NCBI GenBank assembly: GCA_934086185.1
Contig: CAKOHW010000006.1
Coordinates: 7,185 to 71,184 of the forward strand
Direction: 5' to 3'
Origin: an uncultured Bacilli bacterium
Lineage (GTDB): Bacteria; Bacillota_I; Bacilli_A; RF39; UBA660
DNA length: 64,000 bases
The position numbers and the translations under genes are program-made. Positions 52,435-61,602 of the stretch are shown here, in pieces (positions within the stretch are counted from its first letter, which is position 1; each line of letters opens with the position of its first letter). A model generated the notes under the pieces. That model did not search any database. It was not told where the DNA came from and saw only the letters and a program-made list of their open reading frames with translations.

Positions 52435-53419
52435 TTTTCATTGTTGCATACATTACTGCTTTTATTGTATGCATCCTATTTTCTGCTTCATCAAATACTT
52501 TAGATTGGTTAGATAAGAATACTTCATCTGTAACTTCCATTTCTTTTAGCCCAAATTTTTTATAAATATCTTTTCCAATTGTAGTATTTAAATCATGAAA
52601 TGATGGTAAGCAATGTAAGAATATTGCATTACTATTCGCATTATTCATAACATTTTTATTTACTTGATAGTCTTTAAGTAATTTTATTCTTTCACTCCAA
52701 ACATCTTCTGGTTCTCCCATAGAAACCCAAACATCAGTATATATTACATCAGCATTTTTTGTACCAAGTGATACATCACTAGTGAATTCTAATGTTGCAC
52801 CAGTAGTTTCTGCTATTTCTTTTGCTTTTATAACTAAATCTAAACTTGGCCATAATTCTTTAGGTGCACATGCTACAAAATGCATTCCCATTTTTGCACA
52901 TACTATCATTAATGAGTTTGCAACATTATTTCTTGCATCTCCCATAAATACTAATTTTATTCCTTTTAAATGTCCAAAATTTTCTTCAACAGTCATTATA
53001 TCAGCAAGCATTTGTGTTGGATGAAATTCAGTTGTTAATCCATTCCATACTGGAACTCCAGCATTTTTAGCTAATTCTTCTACTATATTTTGGCTAAAAC
53101 CTCTATATTCTATTCCATCATACATTCTTCCTAATACCTTAGCAGTATCAGCAATGCTTTCTTTTTTACCCATTTGACTACTTCCAGGATCTAGATATGT
53201 TACTCCCATACCTAAATCATATCCAGCAACTTCAAATGCACAACGAGTTCTTGTGGATGTTTTTTCAAATAGTAATACTATGTTTTTGCCTTTTAAATAT
53301 TGATGTGATATTCCATTTTGTTTTTTTAATTTTAGATTTTTTGATAAATCTAATAAATATCTTATTTCTTCTGGAGTATAATCAATTAAGGTCAAAAAAT
53401 TTCTGCCAGTCAAATTCAT
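52427..53419 (-). CDS. arcB: Ornithine carbamoyltransferase (catabolic)
   Basis: Splits citrulline with phosphate into ornithine and carbamoyl phosphate. From ATG 53419 (AAGGA 8 nt upstream) the protein has 330 residues, the normal length. The carbamoyl phosphate site is EKTSTRTRCAFEVA, followed by GSSQMGKKESIADTAKVLGR, and the ornithine site is FLHCLPSFHD. Placement between arcA and arcC marks it as the catabolic enzyme. It overlaps arcA by 38 nt. Confidence 0.96.
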   Translation of the reverse strand: MNLTGRNFLTLIDYTPEEIRYLLDLSKNLKLKKQNGISHQYLKGKNIVLLFEKTSTRTRCAFEVAGYDLGMGVTYLDPGSSQMGKKESIADTAKVLGRMYDGIEYRGFSQNIVEELAKNAGVPVWNGLTTEFHPTQMLADIMTVEENFGHLKGIKLVFMGDARNNVANSLMIVCAKMGMHFVACAPKELWPSLDLVIKAKEIAETTGATLEFTSDVSLGTKNADVIYTDVWVSMGEPEDVWSERIKLLKDYQVNKNVMNNANSNAIFLHCLPSFHDLNTTIGKDIYKKFGLKEMEVTDEVFLSNQSKVFDEAENRMHTIKAVMYATMKNE

Positions 53420-54731
53420 TTCCATTTTCCTTTCTACAGGAGGGTACATCACTCACTTTTGGATCTTCTTTTAATTCACTTTTTTTGTTTATATCTTCAC
53501 GTACAAGTGGCATACTCATACAACGAGGGCCTCCTCTACCACGAGATAATTCAGCACTACTCATTTCAATAACTTTAATACCATTTTCTCTTAGTATATT
53601 GTTTGTTATATTATTTCTATTATATACAACGACTACACCAGGTGCTATAGCTAAAGTATTAGTACCATCATTCCATTGTTCTCTTTCACTACTAGTTTTT
53701 TCTCCTCCAGCACATGGAATAAGAGTAATTTGTCTATGTAAATATTTTTCTAATATTTCTTCTAATGATCCATTTATTTCTACAACATTTAAATCTTCAT
53801 CACTTTCTGGAATATCTCCCTCAGTGATTTCAAATACTTGTAAAGTCTCCATTATTCCAGGATGATAAGTAAATTTATCATAATCTATTTGTGTAAATAC
53901 TGTATCTAAATGCATAAATGCACGACTTTCAGGAATATTAAATGCAAGTATAGTATCAATCATACAATCAGGATCTTTAAACATATTTTTTGCTAATTCA
54001 TCTATTGCAGCCGCTTCTGTTCTTTGACTTATACCTACTGCTAAAACTGTATCACTCAAATTTAATACGTCTCCACCTTCAATATGATATGCTAAATATC
54101 TATCATAGTATTTTTTAACATCAGTTTTATAATCTGGATGATAATTAAATATATATTCAGCATATATAGTTTCACGATTACGTGTTACAGAATACATTTT
54201 ATTTAATATTATTCCATGACCACTACTTGCAAATGGATCTCTTGTAAAATATAAGTTTGGCATAGGATCTGCAATAAATTCAGATTCTTCACTAACTAAG
54301 TCAACTAATGACTTTTCTATTTCACGTTTTTTTCTACTTATATCTCCTATTTTTATACCTTCCATAGTTTTTAAAACTAATTCTTTTTTATTTATAAAAC
54401 TCTTTAAGTATTCATATACTAAAGTTTTATATTTTGGAGTACGTATTCCTGCTTCATATATAAATTGTCTTATGAATTTATCTTCTATTTCACTACTTAG
54501 ATTTAATACATCAGTCATTAAATCTTCTAAGAATACTACTTCTACTCCGTTACTTCTTAAAATTGTAACAAATTCTTCGTGTTCTTTTATAGCATCTGGT
54601 AAATATGGTATATCATCAAATAGTAATCTACTTAATGTATCAGGGGTTAAATTTAAAAGTTCATTACCAGGTCTATGTAATAGCACTTTTTTAAGTGGTG
54701 CTATTTCACTTTTTACATTTATCACACTCAT
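53382..54731 (-). CDS. arcA: Arginine deiminase with C-terminal extension
   Basis: Hydrolyses arginine to citrulline and ammonia. Active-site parts are EIAPLKKVLLHRPG, FTRDPFAS, HIEGGDVL, FMHLDTVFTQID and the nucleophile Cys in GRGGPRCMSMPLVRED. The protein has 449 residues against about 410 in relatives; after VRED it carries about 35 extra residues rich in Lys, Glu and Asp. This tail causes the 38-nt overlap with arcB. SD GAAGGAG. Confidence 0.96.
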   Translation of the reverse strand: MSVINVKSEIAPLKKVLLHRPGNELLNLTPDTLSRLLFDDIPYLPDAIKEHEEFVTILRSNGVEVVFLEDLMTDVLNLSSEIEDKFIRQFIYEAGIRTPKYKTLVYEYLKSFINKKELVLKTMEGIKIGDISRKKREIEKSLVDLVSEESEFIADPMPNLYFTRDPFASSGHGIILNKMYSVTRNRETIYAEYIFNYHPDYKTDVKKYYDRYLAYHIEGGDVLNLSDTVLAVGISQRTEAAAIDELAKNMFKDPDCMIDTILAFNIPESRAFMHLDTVFTQIDYDKFTYHPGIMETLQVFEITEGDIPESDEDLNVVEINGSLEEILEKYLHRQITLIPCAGGEKTSSEREQWNDGTNTLAIAPGVVVVYNRNNITNNILRENGIKVIEMSSAELSRGRGGPRCMSMPLVREDINKKSELKEDPKVSDVPSCRKENGNEFDWQKFFDLN

Positions 54732-54778
54732 GCTTTTTCTCCTTCTATTATATATAATTAGTATAACATATTTATTTT

Positions 54779-55510
54779 TTATTTTGTACCAAAATCTATC
54801 AATCCTATAAATTTTTTTAAACTTTCATCTTTAGGATTTTCAAATATATCTGATGGTGTACCAGTTTCTATTATTTTTCCTTCATTTAAGAAAATAACTT
54901 TATTTGCAACATTTTTTATAAAGTTCATTTCATGAGATACTATTATCATAGTCATTCCATCATTTGCTATAGCTTTTATTACATTTTCTACTTCTAAAAC
55001 CATTTCTGGATCAAGTGCACTAGTAGGTTCATCAAATAATATTATTTTTGGATTCATTATTAATGTTCTTATAATTGCTACTCTTTGTTTTTGCCCACCA
55101 GATAATTCTTTAGGATAGTTATTTATTTTATCAAGTAGATTGAATCTTTTTAATAATTCTTTTGCTTTTTTTGTTGCTTCAGTAATATCCATAATTTTTA
55201 ATTTAACAGGTGCTAGTGTAATATTATCTAATACTGTAAGATTATCAAATAAATTAAATGATTGAAATACCATACCTATATGACGTCTTATTTCATTTAA
55301 TTTATTATTATTTATTAAATCTACACCTTCAAATAATATATTTCCACTATCTGGTTTTTCTAGTAAATTAATGCATCTTAGTAATGTACTTTTACCACAA
55401 CCAGATGGCCCAATTATTGCTAGACGATCACCTTCAATTACGTTTAAATTAATATTTTTTAATACTTTCTTATTATTAAAACTTTTATTTAATTTTTTAA
55501 TTTCTAGCAT
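54779..55510 (-). CDS. Amino acid ABC transporter ATP-binding protein
   Basis: ATPase of 243 residues of the GlnQ/ArtM type: Walker A GPSGCGKSTLLR, Q-loop VFQSFNLF, signature ELSGGQKQRVAI, Walker B IILFDEPTSALD, switch His IIVSHE. Overlaps the permease gene by 14 nt. With its neighbours it should import a polar amino acid, plausibly arginine because the arc genes follow within 50 nt. Confidence 0.94.
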   Translation of the reverse strand: MLEIKKLNKSFNNKKVLKNINLNVIEGDRLAIIGPSGCGKSTLLRCINLLEKPDSGNILFEGVDLINNNKLNEIRRHIGMVFQSFNLFDNLTVLDNITLAPVKLKIMDITEATKKAKELLKRFNLLDKINNYPKELSGGQKQRVAIIRTLIMNPKIILFDEPTSALDPEMVLEVENVIKAIANDGMTMIIVSHEMNFIKNVANKVIFLNEGKIIETGTPSDIFENPKDESLKKFIGLIDFGTK

Positions 55511-56189
55511 TACTAAGTTTCCTTTCTAAAGCATTTACTAATTTTGATAATGATAATGTCATTAATAAATATATTATTGCTACAATAATTAATGGAAAGA
55601 AATAATCATATGTACGTGATGCAATAATATCACTAGCCTTAGTAAGTTCTATTATTCCTATATATGCTCCTACACTTGTTTCTTTTAAAAGAGTTATAAA
55701 TTCATTACCTAATGCAGGTAATATATTTTTTATTGCTTGTGGTAATATAATATTTTTCATAACAGTACCATATTTTAAACCTAAACTAATACCTGCTTCC
55801 ATTTGTCCTTTATCGATACTATTTATACCACTCCTTATAATTTCTGAAACATATGCTCCACTATTTATACCAAAAGCAAGTATACCAACAATTAATATAT
55901 TTATATCTACACTTTTAAATATTACATAGTATATTATCATTAGTTGTAAAATTACTGGTGTACCTCTAATAATATTAACGTAACTTTTAGATATAAAATC
56001 TAGTATTCCTAATTTACCTGTATTATCATGATAATTTCTAATTAACGAGATAACAATGCCTATAATAATACCAATTATTACAGCGAAAAAAGCAATTACT
56101 ATTGTATTTAGTAATCCTTCTATTATAAATTTATATCTATTATCATATATTAAACTATAATATAATGTATCTTTAATCCATTCTAACAC
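55497..56189 (-). CDS. Amino acid ABC transporter permease
   Basis: Membrane protein of 230 residues, HisM/GlnP type, with about five helices and the EAA loop MEAGISLGLKYGTVMKNIIL (ABC-binding). IIRGTPVILQLMIIYY is typical of polar amino acid permeases. Start GTG 56189 with SD AGGTGA. Confidence 0.93.
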   Translation of the reverse strand: MLEWIKDTLYYSLIYDNRYKFIIEGLLNTIVIAFFAVIIGIIIGIVISLIRNYHDNTGKLGILDFISKSYVNIIRGTPVILQLMIIYYVIFKSVDINILIVGILAFGINSGAYVSEIIRSGINSIDKGQMEAGISLGLKYGTVMKNIILPQAIKNILPALGNEFITLLKETSVGAYIGIIELTKASDIIASRTYDYFFPLIIVAIIYLLMTLSLSKLVNALERKLSNARN

Positions 56190-56199
56190 AAGAAATCAC

Positions 56200-56916
56200 C
56201 TACTCAGTATAATTTAAAACGTATTCATCTATTTTTCCGGTACTTTTTAATTCTTCAATAACTTCATTTATTGTATTTAGTAATTCTTTATTTTTCTTAT
56301 TAACTACCATTCCATAGTTTTCACTAGATAATACTTTATTCATTATTTTTAAATTTGTATTTTTTTCTATTATTTCTTTTGCTGGTAATTCATCCATTAC
56401 AACACAATCTACTTTATCATTTTTTAGATCTTCTATTGCTGCTAAGTATTTTTTCTGTCTAGTTATTTGTGCTGAATTATATGTTTTTGTCACGAATGTA
56501 TCAGCTGTACTACCTAATTGAACTGCAATACGTTTGTTATTTAAGTCTGAAAAATTATTTTCATCTTCTGTATTTTTTATAATAACTACTATTTTTGATG
56601 TAAAGTAATCATTTGAAAAACTTACTTGTTTACTTCTTTCTTCTGTATAACTTATTCCTGCTGCTCCTATATCTGCTTTACCACTTTTTACTTCGTTTAT
56701 TATTGAATCAAATGCAACGTCTTTTATTACTAATTTTTTACCTAGTTTATCTGCTATAGCATTAGCAATATCTATATCTACACCAACTATTTCATTATTT
56801 TCGTAAAATTCGAATGGTGCAAACCCAGCCTCCGTTACCATAACTAATTCATTATCGTTTTTTGTACAACCACATAATGTAATCATACATATTAAAATTA
56901 TTATTATTCTTTTCAT
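56200..56916 (-). CDS. Amino acid ABC transporter substrate-binding lipoprotein
   Basis: Protein of 238 residues with a lipobox ITLCGC (Cys17 acylated). The type 3 periplasmic-binding fold follows: AGFAPFEFYENNEIVGVDID, IADKLGK, KADIGAAGISYTEERSK and VNKKNKELLNTINEVIEEL. The ligand is a polar amino acid; arginine is inferred from the adjoining arc operon. SD AGGAGTG. Two 15-bp direct repeats lie upstream. Confidence 0.93.
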   Translation of the reverse strand: MKRIIIILICMITLCGCTKNDNELVMVTEAGFAPFEFYENNEIVGVDIDIANAIADKLGKKLVIKDVAFDSIINEVKSGKADIGAAGISYTEERSKQVSFSNDYFTSKIVVIIKNTEDENNFSDLNNKRIAVQLGSTADTFVTKTYNSAQITRQKKYLAAIEDLKNDKVDCVVMDELPAKEIIEKNTNLKIMNKVLSSENYGMVVNKKNKELLNTINEVIEELKSTGKIDEYVLNYTE

Positions 56917-56951
56917 ATATTCACTCCTATTCTATAATTACTATATCATAA

Positions 56952-56993
56952 AAAAGTTTACATATATTATTTTTTTTTAAAAGTTTACATATA
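56952..56993 (-). promoter_or_regulatory. Tandem 15-bp direct repeats upstream of the ABC/arc operon
   Basis: TATATGTAAACTTTT occurs at 56966-56952 and 56993-56979 (minus strand), 27 bp apart, 36-77 bp before the lipoprotein start. Exact repeats at nearly a 2.5-turn spacing suggest a regulator site, but no known box is matched. Confidence 0.45.
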
Positions 56994-57021
56994 AAAACTC
57001 GTTTTTTTTAACGAGTTTTTA
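56994..57021 (-). terminator. obg operon terminator
   Basis: AAAAACTCGTT/AACGAGTTTTT stem directly after the obg stop on the minus strand. Confidence 0.8.
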
Positions 57022-58296
57022 TTATTCTTTAAATTCGAATATATAATCTTTAATTTTTACTTCATCTCCACGTTTTGCTCCCATTTTTTCTAAATCTTCT
57101 TCTATTCCCATTCCTTTTAATTTTCTAGCAAAACGATGAACACTTTCATCTTCTGTAAATCTTGTCATATCAAATAATGTTTCAACTTCTTTACCTTTTA
57201 TAACCCATAAATCATTTTCTCGTGTTATTGTATAAGGTTTAGAATCATTAAATTTATAAAGTGTATGACTAACATAATCAGTTTCTTTATATAGTTCAAC
57301 TTTTTCAGTATTTTCAACTATATCAGAAAGTCTCATAATTAATGCATCAAATCCATTTTTCATTATTGCACTAATTTCATATATTTCTTTATCTGGATAT
57401 TTTTTTCTAAATAATTCTAGGTTTTCTTTGGCGTTTGGCAAATCCATTTTATTTGCTATTATAATACTAGGTTTATTAATTAATCTTTCATCATAGTTTT
57501 CAAGTTCTTTATATATTTTTTCATAATCTTCTATTGGACTTCTTCCTTCAAATGAGCCCATGTCTATTACATGTGCTATTACACGTGTTCTCATTGCATG
57601 ACGTAAAAATTTATCTCCAAGACCTATGCCTTCAGAAGCACCTTCAATTAATCCTGGCAAATCTGCCATAACAAAACTTTTTCCATCTTTTAAATTAACT
57701 ACTCCTAAATTAGGACTTAACGTTGTAAAGTGATATGCACCTATTTTAGGTTTGCATGAACTTATCATACTTAATATTGTACTTTTACCAACACTTGGCA
57801 TCCCAACTAATCCTACATCTGCTATCATTTTTAATTCACATTTTATTGTTTTTGTTTCACCAGGTTCACCTAATTCACTCATTCTTGGTGCTGGTACTTC
57901 GTGAGTTGCAAATGCTTTATTTCCACGGCCACCCCTACCTCCATGAGCTACTATAACTCTATCACTTACATTAGTTAAATCTGCAATTACAAGTCCAGTA
58001 TCATAGTCAGTAATAGTTGTCCCTAGTGGAACTTTTATGATAACATCTTCTGCAGCAGCACCGTTTCTATCGCTACCTTTACCATTTACTCCTTTATCGC
58101 CTTTAATATGTTTCATCATTTTTAAATCTATTAAAGTTCTTAAACCTTCTTCGGTTTCAAAAATTATATCAGCACCTTTTCCACCGTTTCCTCCGTTAGG
58201 TCCACCCATTTCAACAAATTTTTCTCTTCTAAAAGAAGTACATCCATCTCCACCTTTACCGGCTTCAATCTTTATTACTATCTCATCTACAAACAT
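57022..58296 (-). CDS. obg: GTPase Obg
   Basis: Essential ribosome and stress-linked GTPase of 424 residues. The Gly-rich Obg fold at the N-terminus (FVDEIVIKIEAGKGGDGCTS ... GGPNGGNGGKGAD) precedes the G domain with VGMPSVGKSTILS, ADLPGLIEGA and ANKMDLP, and a C-terminal OCT domain (about 345-424). SD AAAGGAG. The usual rplU-rpmA neighbours are not upstream; instead an Smr gene and a PfkB-like gene precede it. Confidence 0.97.
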   Translation of the reverse strand: MFVDEIVIKIEAGKGGDGCTSFRREKFVEMGGPNGGNGGKGADIIFETEEGLRTLIDLKMMKHIKGDKGVNGKGSDRNGAAAEDVIIKVPLGTTITDYDTGLVIADLTNVSDRVIVAHGGRGGRGNKAFATHEVPAPRMSELGEPGETKTIKCELKMIADVGLVGMPSVGKSTILSMISSCKPKIGAYHFTTLSPNLGVVNLKDGKSFVMADLPGLIEGASEGIGLGDKFLRHAMRTRVIAHVIDMGSFEGRSPIEDYEKIYKELENYDERLINKPSIIIANKMDLPNAKENLELFRKKYPDKEIYEISAIMKNGFDALIMRLSDIVENTEKVELYKETDYVSHTLYKFNDSKPYTITRENDLWVIKGKEVETLFDMTRFTEDESVHRFARKLKGMGIEEDLEKMGAKRGDEVKIKDYIFEFKE

Positions 58297-58335
58297 ATAA
58301 AAAACTCCTTTCGAAAGTGTATTTTATCATATATA

Positions 58336-58608
58336 TTATTTTAATTCAATTACTGTACATCCAGTATTAAAACCATCTAAATAATATTTTTCTACTCTTT
58401 TATCTTTTTTTAGAATATGATGTATTTCATCTTTTAATATTCCATTTCCTTTTCCATGGATAATAACTATCTTCTTATTATTTAATTTTAGATTATCATT
58501 TATAAAAGTTTCTAATACATAAGGCATCATATCTCTATTATATCCATGTACATCAACCTTAGGTAAAATATCTAAAAAAGGGTTAAACACTTCCATTATT
58601 AACCCCAT
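58336..58608 (-). CDS. Stand-alone Smr domain protein
   Basis: Protein of 90 residues (86 if the ATG at 58596 is used). The Smr core is complete: VDVHGYNRDMMPYVLETFIN, the IIHGKGNGILKDEIHHIL loop (HGxG) and the end YLDGFNTGCTVIELK. Smr domains nick or cut nucleic acids and occur at the end of MutS2. It overlaps the preceding gene by 26 nt, so the two are coupled. Confidence 0.88.
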   Translation of the reverse strand: MGLIMEVFNPFLDILPKVDVHGYNRDMMPYVLETFINDNLKLNNKKIVIIHGKGNGILKDEIHHILKKDKRVEKYYLDGFNTGCTVIELK

Positions 58609-59647
58609 TGTTATTAATTTCTTTATTTATTTCATTATTTGATGGTACATTATTTATATTGTTATTTAAATTAAATTCTTCTATTACATTTTGTTCATTA
58701 TTATTTACTACTTCAGTATTATTTATATTTGTTTGATTAGGTGTCTCTCCTGTTATAGTATTTAAATCATTTATTGCATTAGTTACAAAGCTATAATCAG
58801 GTATATCTTTTAATAAATCTAATTCACTAGGACTATTTAACATAACTTTATTAGTTAGTTTTATTGATGTCTCTACATCATAATTTAGAGTTAAGAAGTA
58901 AATTAATACTGAAATATATATATTATCTTTATTTGTTATATTTTTATTAATATTTTTTATTAATCTTACTTCATCATTTACACAATATAATATATCAAAA
59001 TTATCTAATTTTATAATTAGGTTACTATTATATAAATCTACAAATTTTTGAAATAATGCAACTATATTTTTGCCTTTATTAAGTCCATTAACTACACCTG
59101 TAGCAGTAGATGCAAATTCTAAGTTTGATATTACATAATTACATTTGCTTAAATATGTATTAGATTCTCTGTTAAATTTATCTGCTATATAAATAAACTT
59201 TGATTTAGGATAGTTATTTAAGGCTGCTAAATTAGCGTCAGTATCTTTATCATCCATTATAATAATATCAGGTATAAATTCATACTTGAATTTAGTTAGA
59301 CCACTTTTAGATCCAATTTCATTAATACTGGTAAATTTATTTGTTTTAGAATTATAGATTTTATAACTGATACTAGTTTTTTCTTGATAATTTGTCTCTA
59401 TACATTCAGTTTTTACTTGATAACTTTTAAATATTTCTTTTATTTTGTTAGCAACTTCATCTTCACCTACAATACTTGTAACATTAACATCTACTCCATA
59501 TTTTCCTAATGTTATTGCAGACATACTTCCAACATTTGTTACTGAATTAATCGCCTCATTAATATAGAAAGTATCACCATCTTTAGGATACTCAACTAAT
59601 GGCATAATATAATCATATACTGCCTTTGTTATTACTAATGCTTTCAT
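58583..59647 (-). CDS. Degenerate PfkB/ribokinase-like protein with Asn-rich tail
   Basis: Protein of 354 residues. The first part follows the ribokinase fold: VGSMSAITLGKYGVDVNVTS, IVGEDEVANKIKEIFKSYQV, and later strands. The catalytic GAGD anion-hole motif expected near residue 250 is absent (TNKDNIYISVLIYFLTLN instead), so phosphotransfer is unlikely. The last 80 residues are an Asn-rich low-complexity tail (NNTEVVNNNEQN, FNLNNNINN). It precedes the Smr and obg genes in one operon. SD AGGAAGA. Confidence 0.68.
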   Translation of the reverse strand: MKALVITKAVYDYIMPLVEYPKDGDTFYINEAINSVTNVGSMSAITLGKYGVDVNVTSIVGEDEVANKIKEIFKSYQVKTECIETNYQEKTSISYKIYNSKTNKFTSINEIGSKSGLTKFKYEFIPDIIIMDDKDTDANLAALNNYPKSKFIYIADKFNRESNTYLSKCNYVISNLEFASTATGVVNGLNKGKNIVALFQKFVDLYNSNLIIKLDNFDILYCVNDEVRLIKNINKNITNKDNIYISVLIYFLTLNYDVETSIKLTNKVMLNSPSELDLLKDIPDYSFVTNAINDLNTITGETPNQTNINNTEVVNNNEQNVIEEFNLNNNINNVPSNNEINKEINNNGVNNGSV

Positions 59648-59710
59648 TTAACATCTTCCTATCATAATAATATTATAATTTATAGATTATTAAAAATCAA
59701 TCTAAAATAA

Positions 59711-59737
59711 AAAAGAAAGATTAGTTTCTTTCTTTAG
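59711..59737 (-). terminator. rplS terminator
   Basis: AAAGAAAGA/TCTTTCTTT stem and T-run overlapping the rplS stop codon on the minus strand. Confidence 0.7.
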
Positions 59738-60062
59738 TTTTATAATCCTTTTTCATTCCTCTTAAGAATGTTAATTTAGCACGTCTAACTTTACCTTTTT
59801 TAACAACTGTAATACTTTCGATTGCAGGACTGTTAACAGGGAAAATTCTTTCTACACCAACAGATCCAGATTTTCTTCTTACAGTAAATGTTTTAGAAAC
59901 AGATCCACCAGTAATATTAAATACGATACCTTCAAAATATTGAACTCTTTCTTTTTTACCTTCGGTAATTCTAACTCCAACTTTTACAGTATCTCCAACT
60001 CTAAATTCAGGAATATCAGTTCTTATTTGCTCTTTGTTAATTTTTTCAATTAAATTATTCAT
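59721..60062 (-). CDS. rplS: 50S ribosomal protein L19
   Basis: Ribosomal protein of 113 residues at the 30S-50S interface. FRVGDTVKVGVRITEGKKER, VQYFEGIVF, FTVRRKSGSVGVERIFPVNS and the terminal RAKLTFLRGMKKDYKTKER match L19 throughout. Stand-alone gene with its own promoter and a structured leader; SD GAAAGGA. Confidence 0.97.
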   Translation of the reverse strand: MNNLIEKINKEQIRTDIPEFRVGDTVKVGVRITEGKKERVQYFEGIVFNITGGSVSKTFTVRRKSGSVGVERIFPVNSPAIESITVVKKGKVRRAKLTFLRGMKKDYKTKERN

Positions 60063-60149
60063 AACACATATCCTTTCTCTATTATTTTTATTTATTCTAA
60101 TCTTGAAATAATATTTCAGCGGATTACGCTCTTTTTCAAAAGCATTTCA
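60063..60149 (-). ncRNA. Structured rplS leader (possible L19 autoregulatory element)
   Basis: The transcript between promoter and rplS contains TTGAAAT ... ATTTCAA enclosing AAGAGCGTAATCCGCTGA. Position before rplS and the paired arms fit the L19 leader class of Bacillota, but I cannot confirm the consensus by eye. Confidence 0.45.
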
Positions 60150-60178
60150 ATTGTATCATAAAAATATACTGTATGCAA
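60150..60178 (-). promoter_or_regulatory. rplS promoter
   Basis: TTGCAT (60178-60173), 17-nt spacer, TACAAT (60155-60150) on the minus strand. Confidence 0.75.
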
Positions 60179-60188
60179 TAAAAATATA

Positions 60189-60214
60189 AAAAAATATAGC
60201 ATTTTTGCTATATT
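60189..60214 (-). terminator. Terminator of the acidic membrane protein gene
   Basis: ATATAGCA-AAAA-TGCTATAT stem with T7 on the minus strand. Confidence 0.75.
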
Positions 60215-61127
60215 ATTTCTTTAATGAATTTAATTTATTAAGTAAATCTTCTGGTTTCATGACTTCTTCTTTTTTATTTTCTTGTTTTAATGCATCTAAT
60301 TTACTTTTTAAATCTTCTTCTTTTTTTTCAGTTTCTTCTCTTTTTTTATTTAATGATGCTTTTAAATCTTCTAGTTTGTTTTCATTAACTTTTTCTTCTT
60401 GATGTGATTCATCACCATCATTTTTTATAATTGAAGGCATTTCTATTTCTTCTTTTTTATTTTCTTCGACTTTATTTAAATTTTCTTCTAAATTATCAAG
60501 AGAAATGCTTTTTTCTGGTTCTTTTGTTTTTTCTTCTTCTGGAACAATATCTTCTTTTATATTATCATCTACATTCATATTATCTAATACTTTGTCTAAT
60601 TTTATAGTAGAAGTATTATCACCAACATATACTGAAGAAAATTGTTCGTTTTTCTCATATGTTTTTTTAACAACATTATCTACAAAGTCATCTACATCTG
60701 GTATTTCACTACTTAATTCAGTTACTTTATCTACCTTTTTTTCTTCTTCTTTAGTCTCATCTTGTTTTTCTTCTTTAGAACCTTCGTCATTTTTTTCTAT
60801 TTTTAAAGCAGTATCTAAAGCTTTATTTAATGAACTAATTTCTTCTTTCTCTTCTTCAATTTTTGACTCTGTTTCGTCTTTTACTTCTGATTCTTTTGTA
60901 GCAGACTCATTAACTGTTTTTGGTTCTTCTTTTTCTACCTCTCTTTTATTATCTTCATCAATTTTTGGTTCTTCTATAATTTTACTTTTCTTCTTGTCTG
61001 GTTTTCTAATACTTACAATTAGTAAGATAATAAATATAAATAGTAATATTGCACCAACTATGTAAACCATTCTCAATGTATCAGTATCACTATATAATTT
61101 ATCAAAAAAACTCAACATTGTTATCAT
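60213..61127 (-). CDS. Single-pass membrane protein with long acidic cytoplasmic tail
   Basis: Protein of 304 residues from ATG 61127 (GAGGTGG just upstream; a GTG at 61136 is less likely). One helix (about 17-40) is followed by a basic anchor RKPDKKKSK and then about 250 residues dominated by Glu, Lys, Asp and Ser, with coiled-coil stretches near the C-terminus (KEEDLKSKLDALKQENKKEE). The topology recalls divisome anchors such as EzrA or ZipA, but there is no sequence match to support this. Unknown function. Confidence 0.62.
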   Translation of the reverse strand: MITMLSFFDKLYSDTDTLRMVYIVGAILLFIFIILLIVSIRKPDKKKSKIIEEPKIDEDNKREVEKEEPKTVNESATKESEVKDETESKIEEEKEEISSLNKALDTALKIEKNDEGSKEEKQDETKEEEKKVDKVTELSSEIPDVDDFVDNVVKKTYEKNEQFSSVYVGDNTSTIKLDKVLDNMNVDDNIKEDIVPEEEKTKEPEKSISLDNLEENLNKVEENKKEEIEMPSIIKNDGDESHQEEKVNENKLEDLKASLNKKREETEKKEEDLKSKLDALKQENKKEEVMKPEDLLNKLNSLKK

Positions 61128-61207
61128 TTTAGCCACCTCTTTATTATAAGTAAATTATAATATATAAATTTGTCAATATCAAGATAAAATATAAAAAAAT
61201 GTAAAAT

Positions 61208-61235
61208 AAAAAGTGAATTATCATATTCACTTCTT
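61208..61235 (-). terminator. hup terminator
   Basis: AAGTGAAT/ATTCACTT stem followed by T residues on the minus strand. Confidence 0.7.
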
Positions 61236-61241
61236 ATAAGA

Positions 61242-61514
61242 TTAATTTAAAGCGTCTTTTAATTTGCTTCCTGCTTTAAATGAAGCAACAACTTTAGCAT
61301 CAATATGTAAAGGTTCTTTTGTTAATGGATTAATTCCATCTCTAGCAGCTCTTGTTTTAGCACTGAAAGTACCAAAACCAACTAAAGCAACCTTTCCATC
61401 TTCTTTTAATCCTTTTTGAATTCCAGCTAAAGTAGCATCTAAAGCTCTTGTAGCATCAGCTTTTGTTAATCCAGCTTCTGCAGCAATGAATTCGACTAAT
61501 TCAGTTTTTGACAT
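61242..61514 (-). CDS. hup: DNA-binding protein HU
   Basis: Histone-like protein of 90 residues: SKTELVEFIAAEAGLTKADA, then VALVGFGTFSAKTRAARDGI (the signature of bacterial DNA-bending proteins) and a final helix with SFKAGSKLKDALN. The beta-arm has DGINPLTKEP. Codons include more GCA and GCT (Ala) than neighbours, as in highly expressed genes. SD GGGAGGA. Confidence 0.97.
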   Translation of the reverse strand: MSKTELVEFIAAEAGLTKADATRALDATLAGIQKGLKEDGKVALVGFGTFSAKTRAARDGINPLTKEPLHIDAKVVASFKAGSKLKDALN

Positions 61515-61546
61515 TTAAAATTCCTCCCATTTTCTACTATAATATT

Positions 61547-61597
61547 TAGGGCTTTACCCTACATATTAAGATTATCAAATAATTTTATCTTTTGCAA
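61547..61597 (-). promoter_or_regulatory. hup promoter and leader hairpin
   Basis: TTGCAA (61597-61592), 17-nt spacer, TAATCT (61574-61569), then a TAGGG-TAAAG-CCCTA hairpin (61561-61547) at the expected start of the transcript, which may stabilise the mRNA 5' end. Confidence 0.6.
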
Positions 61598-61602
61598 TAC
61601 AT

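Noticed and set aside
60505..61065. 186-codon Ser/Phe-rich plus-strand frame
   Set aside because: Mirror of the Glu/Lys-rich acidic tail on the minus strand.
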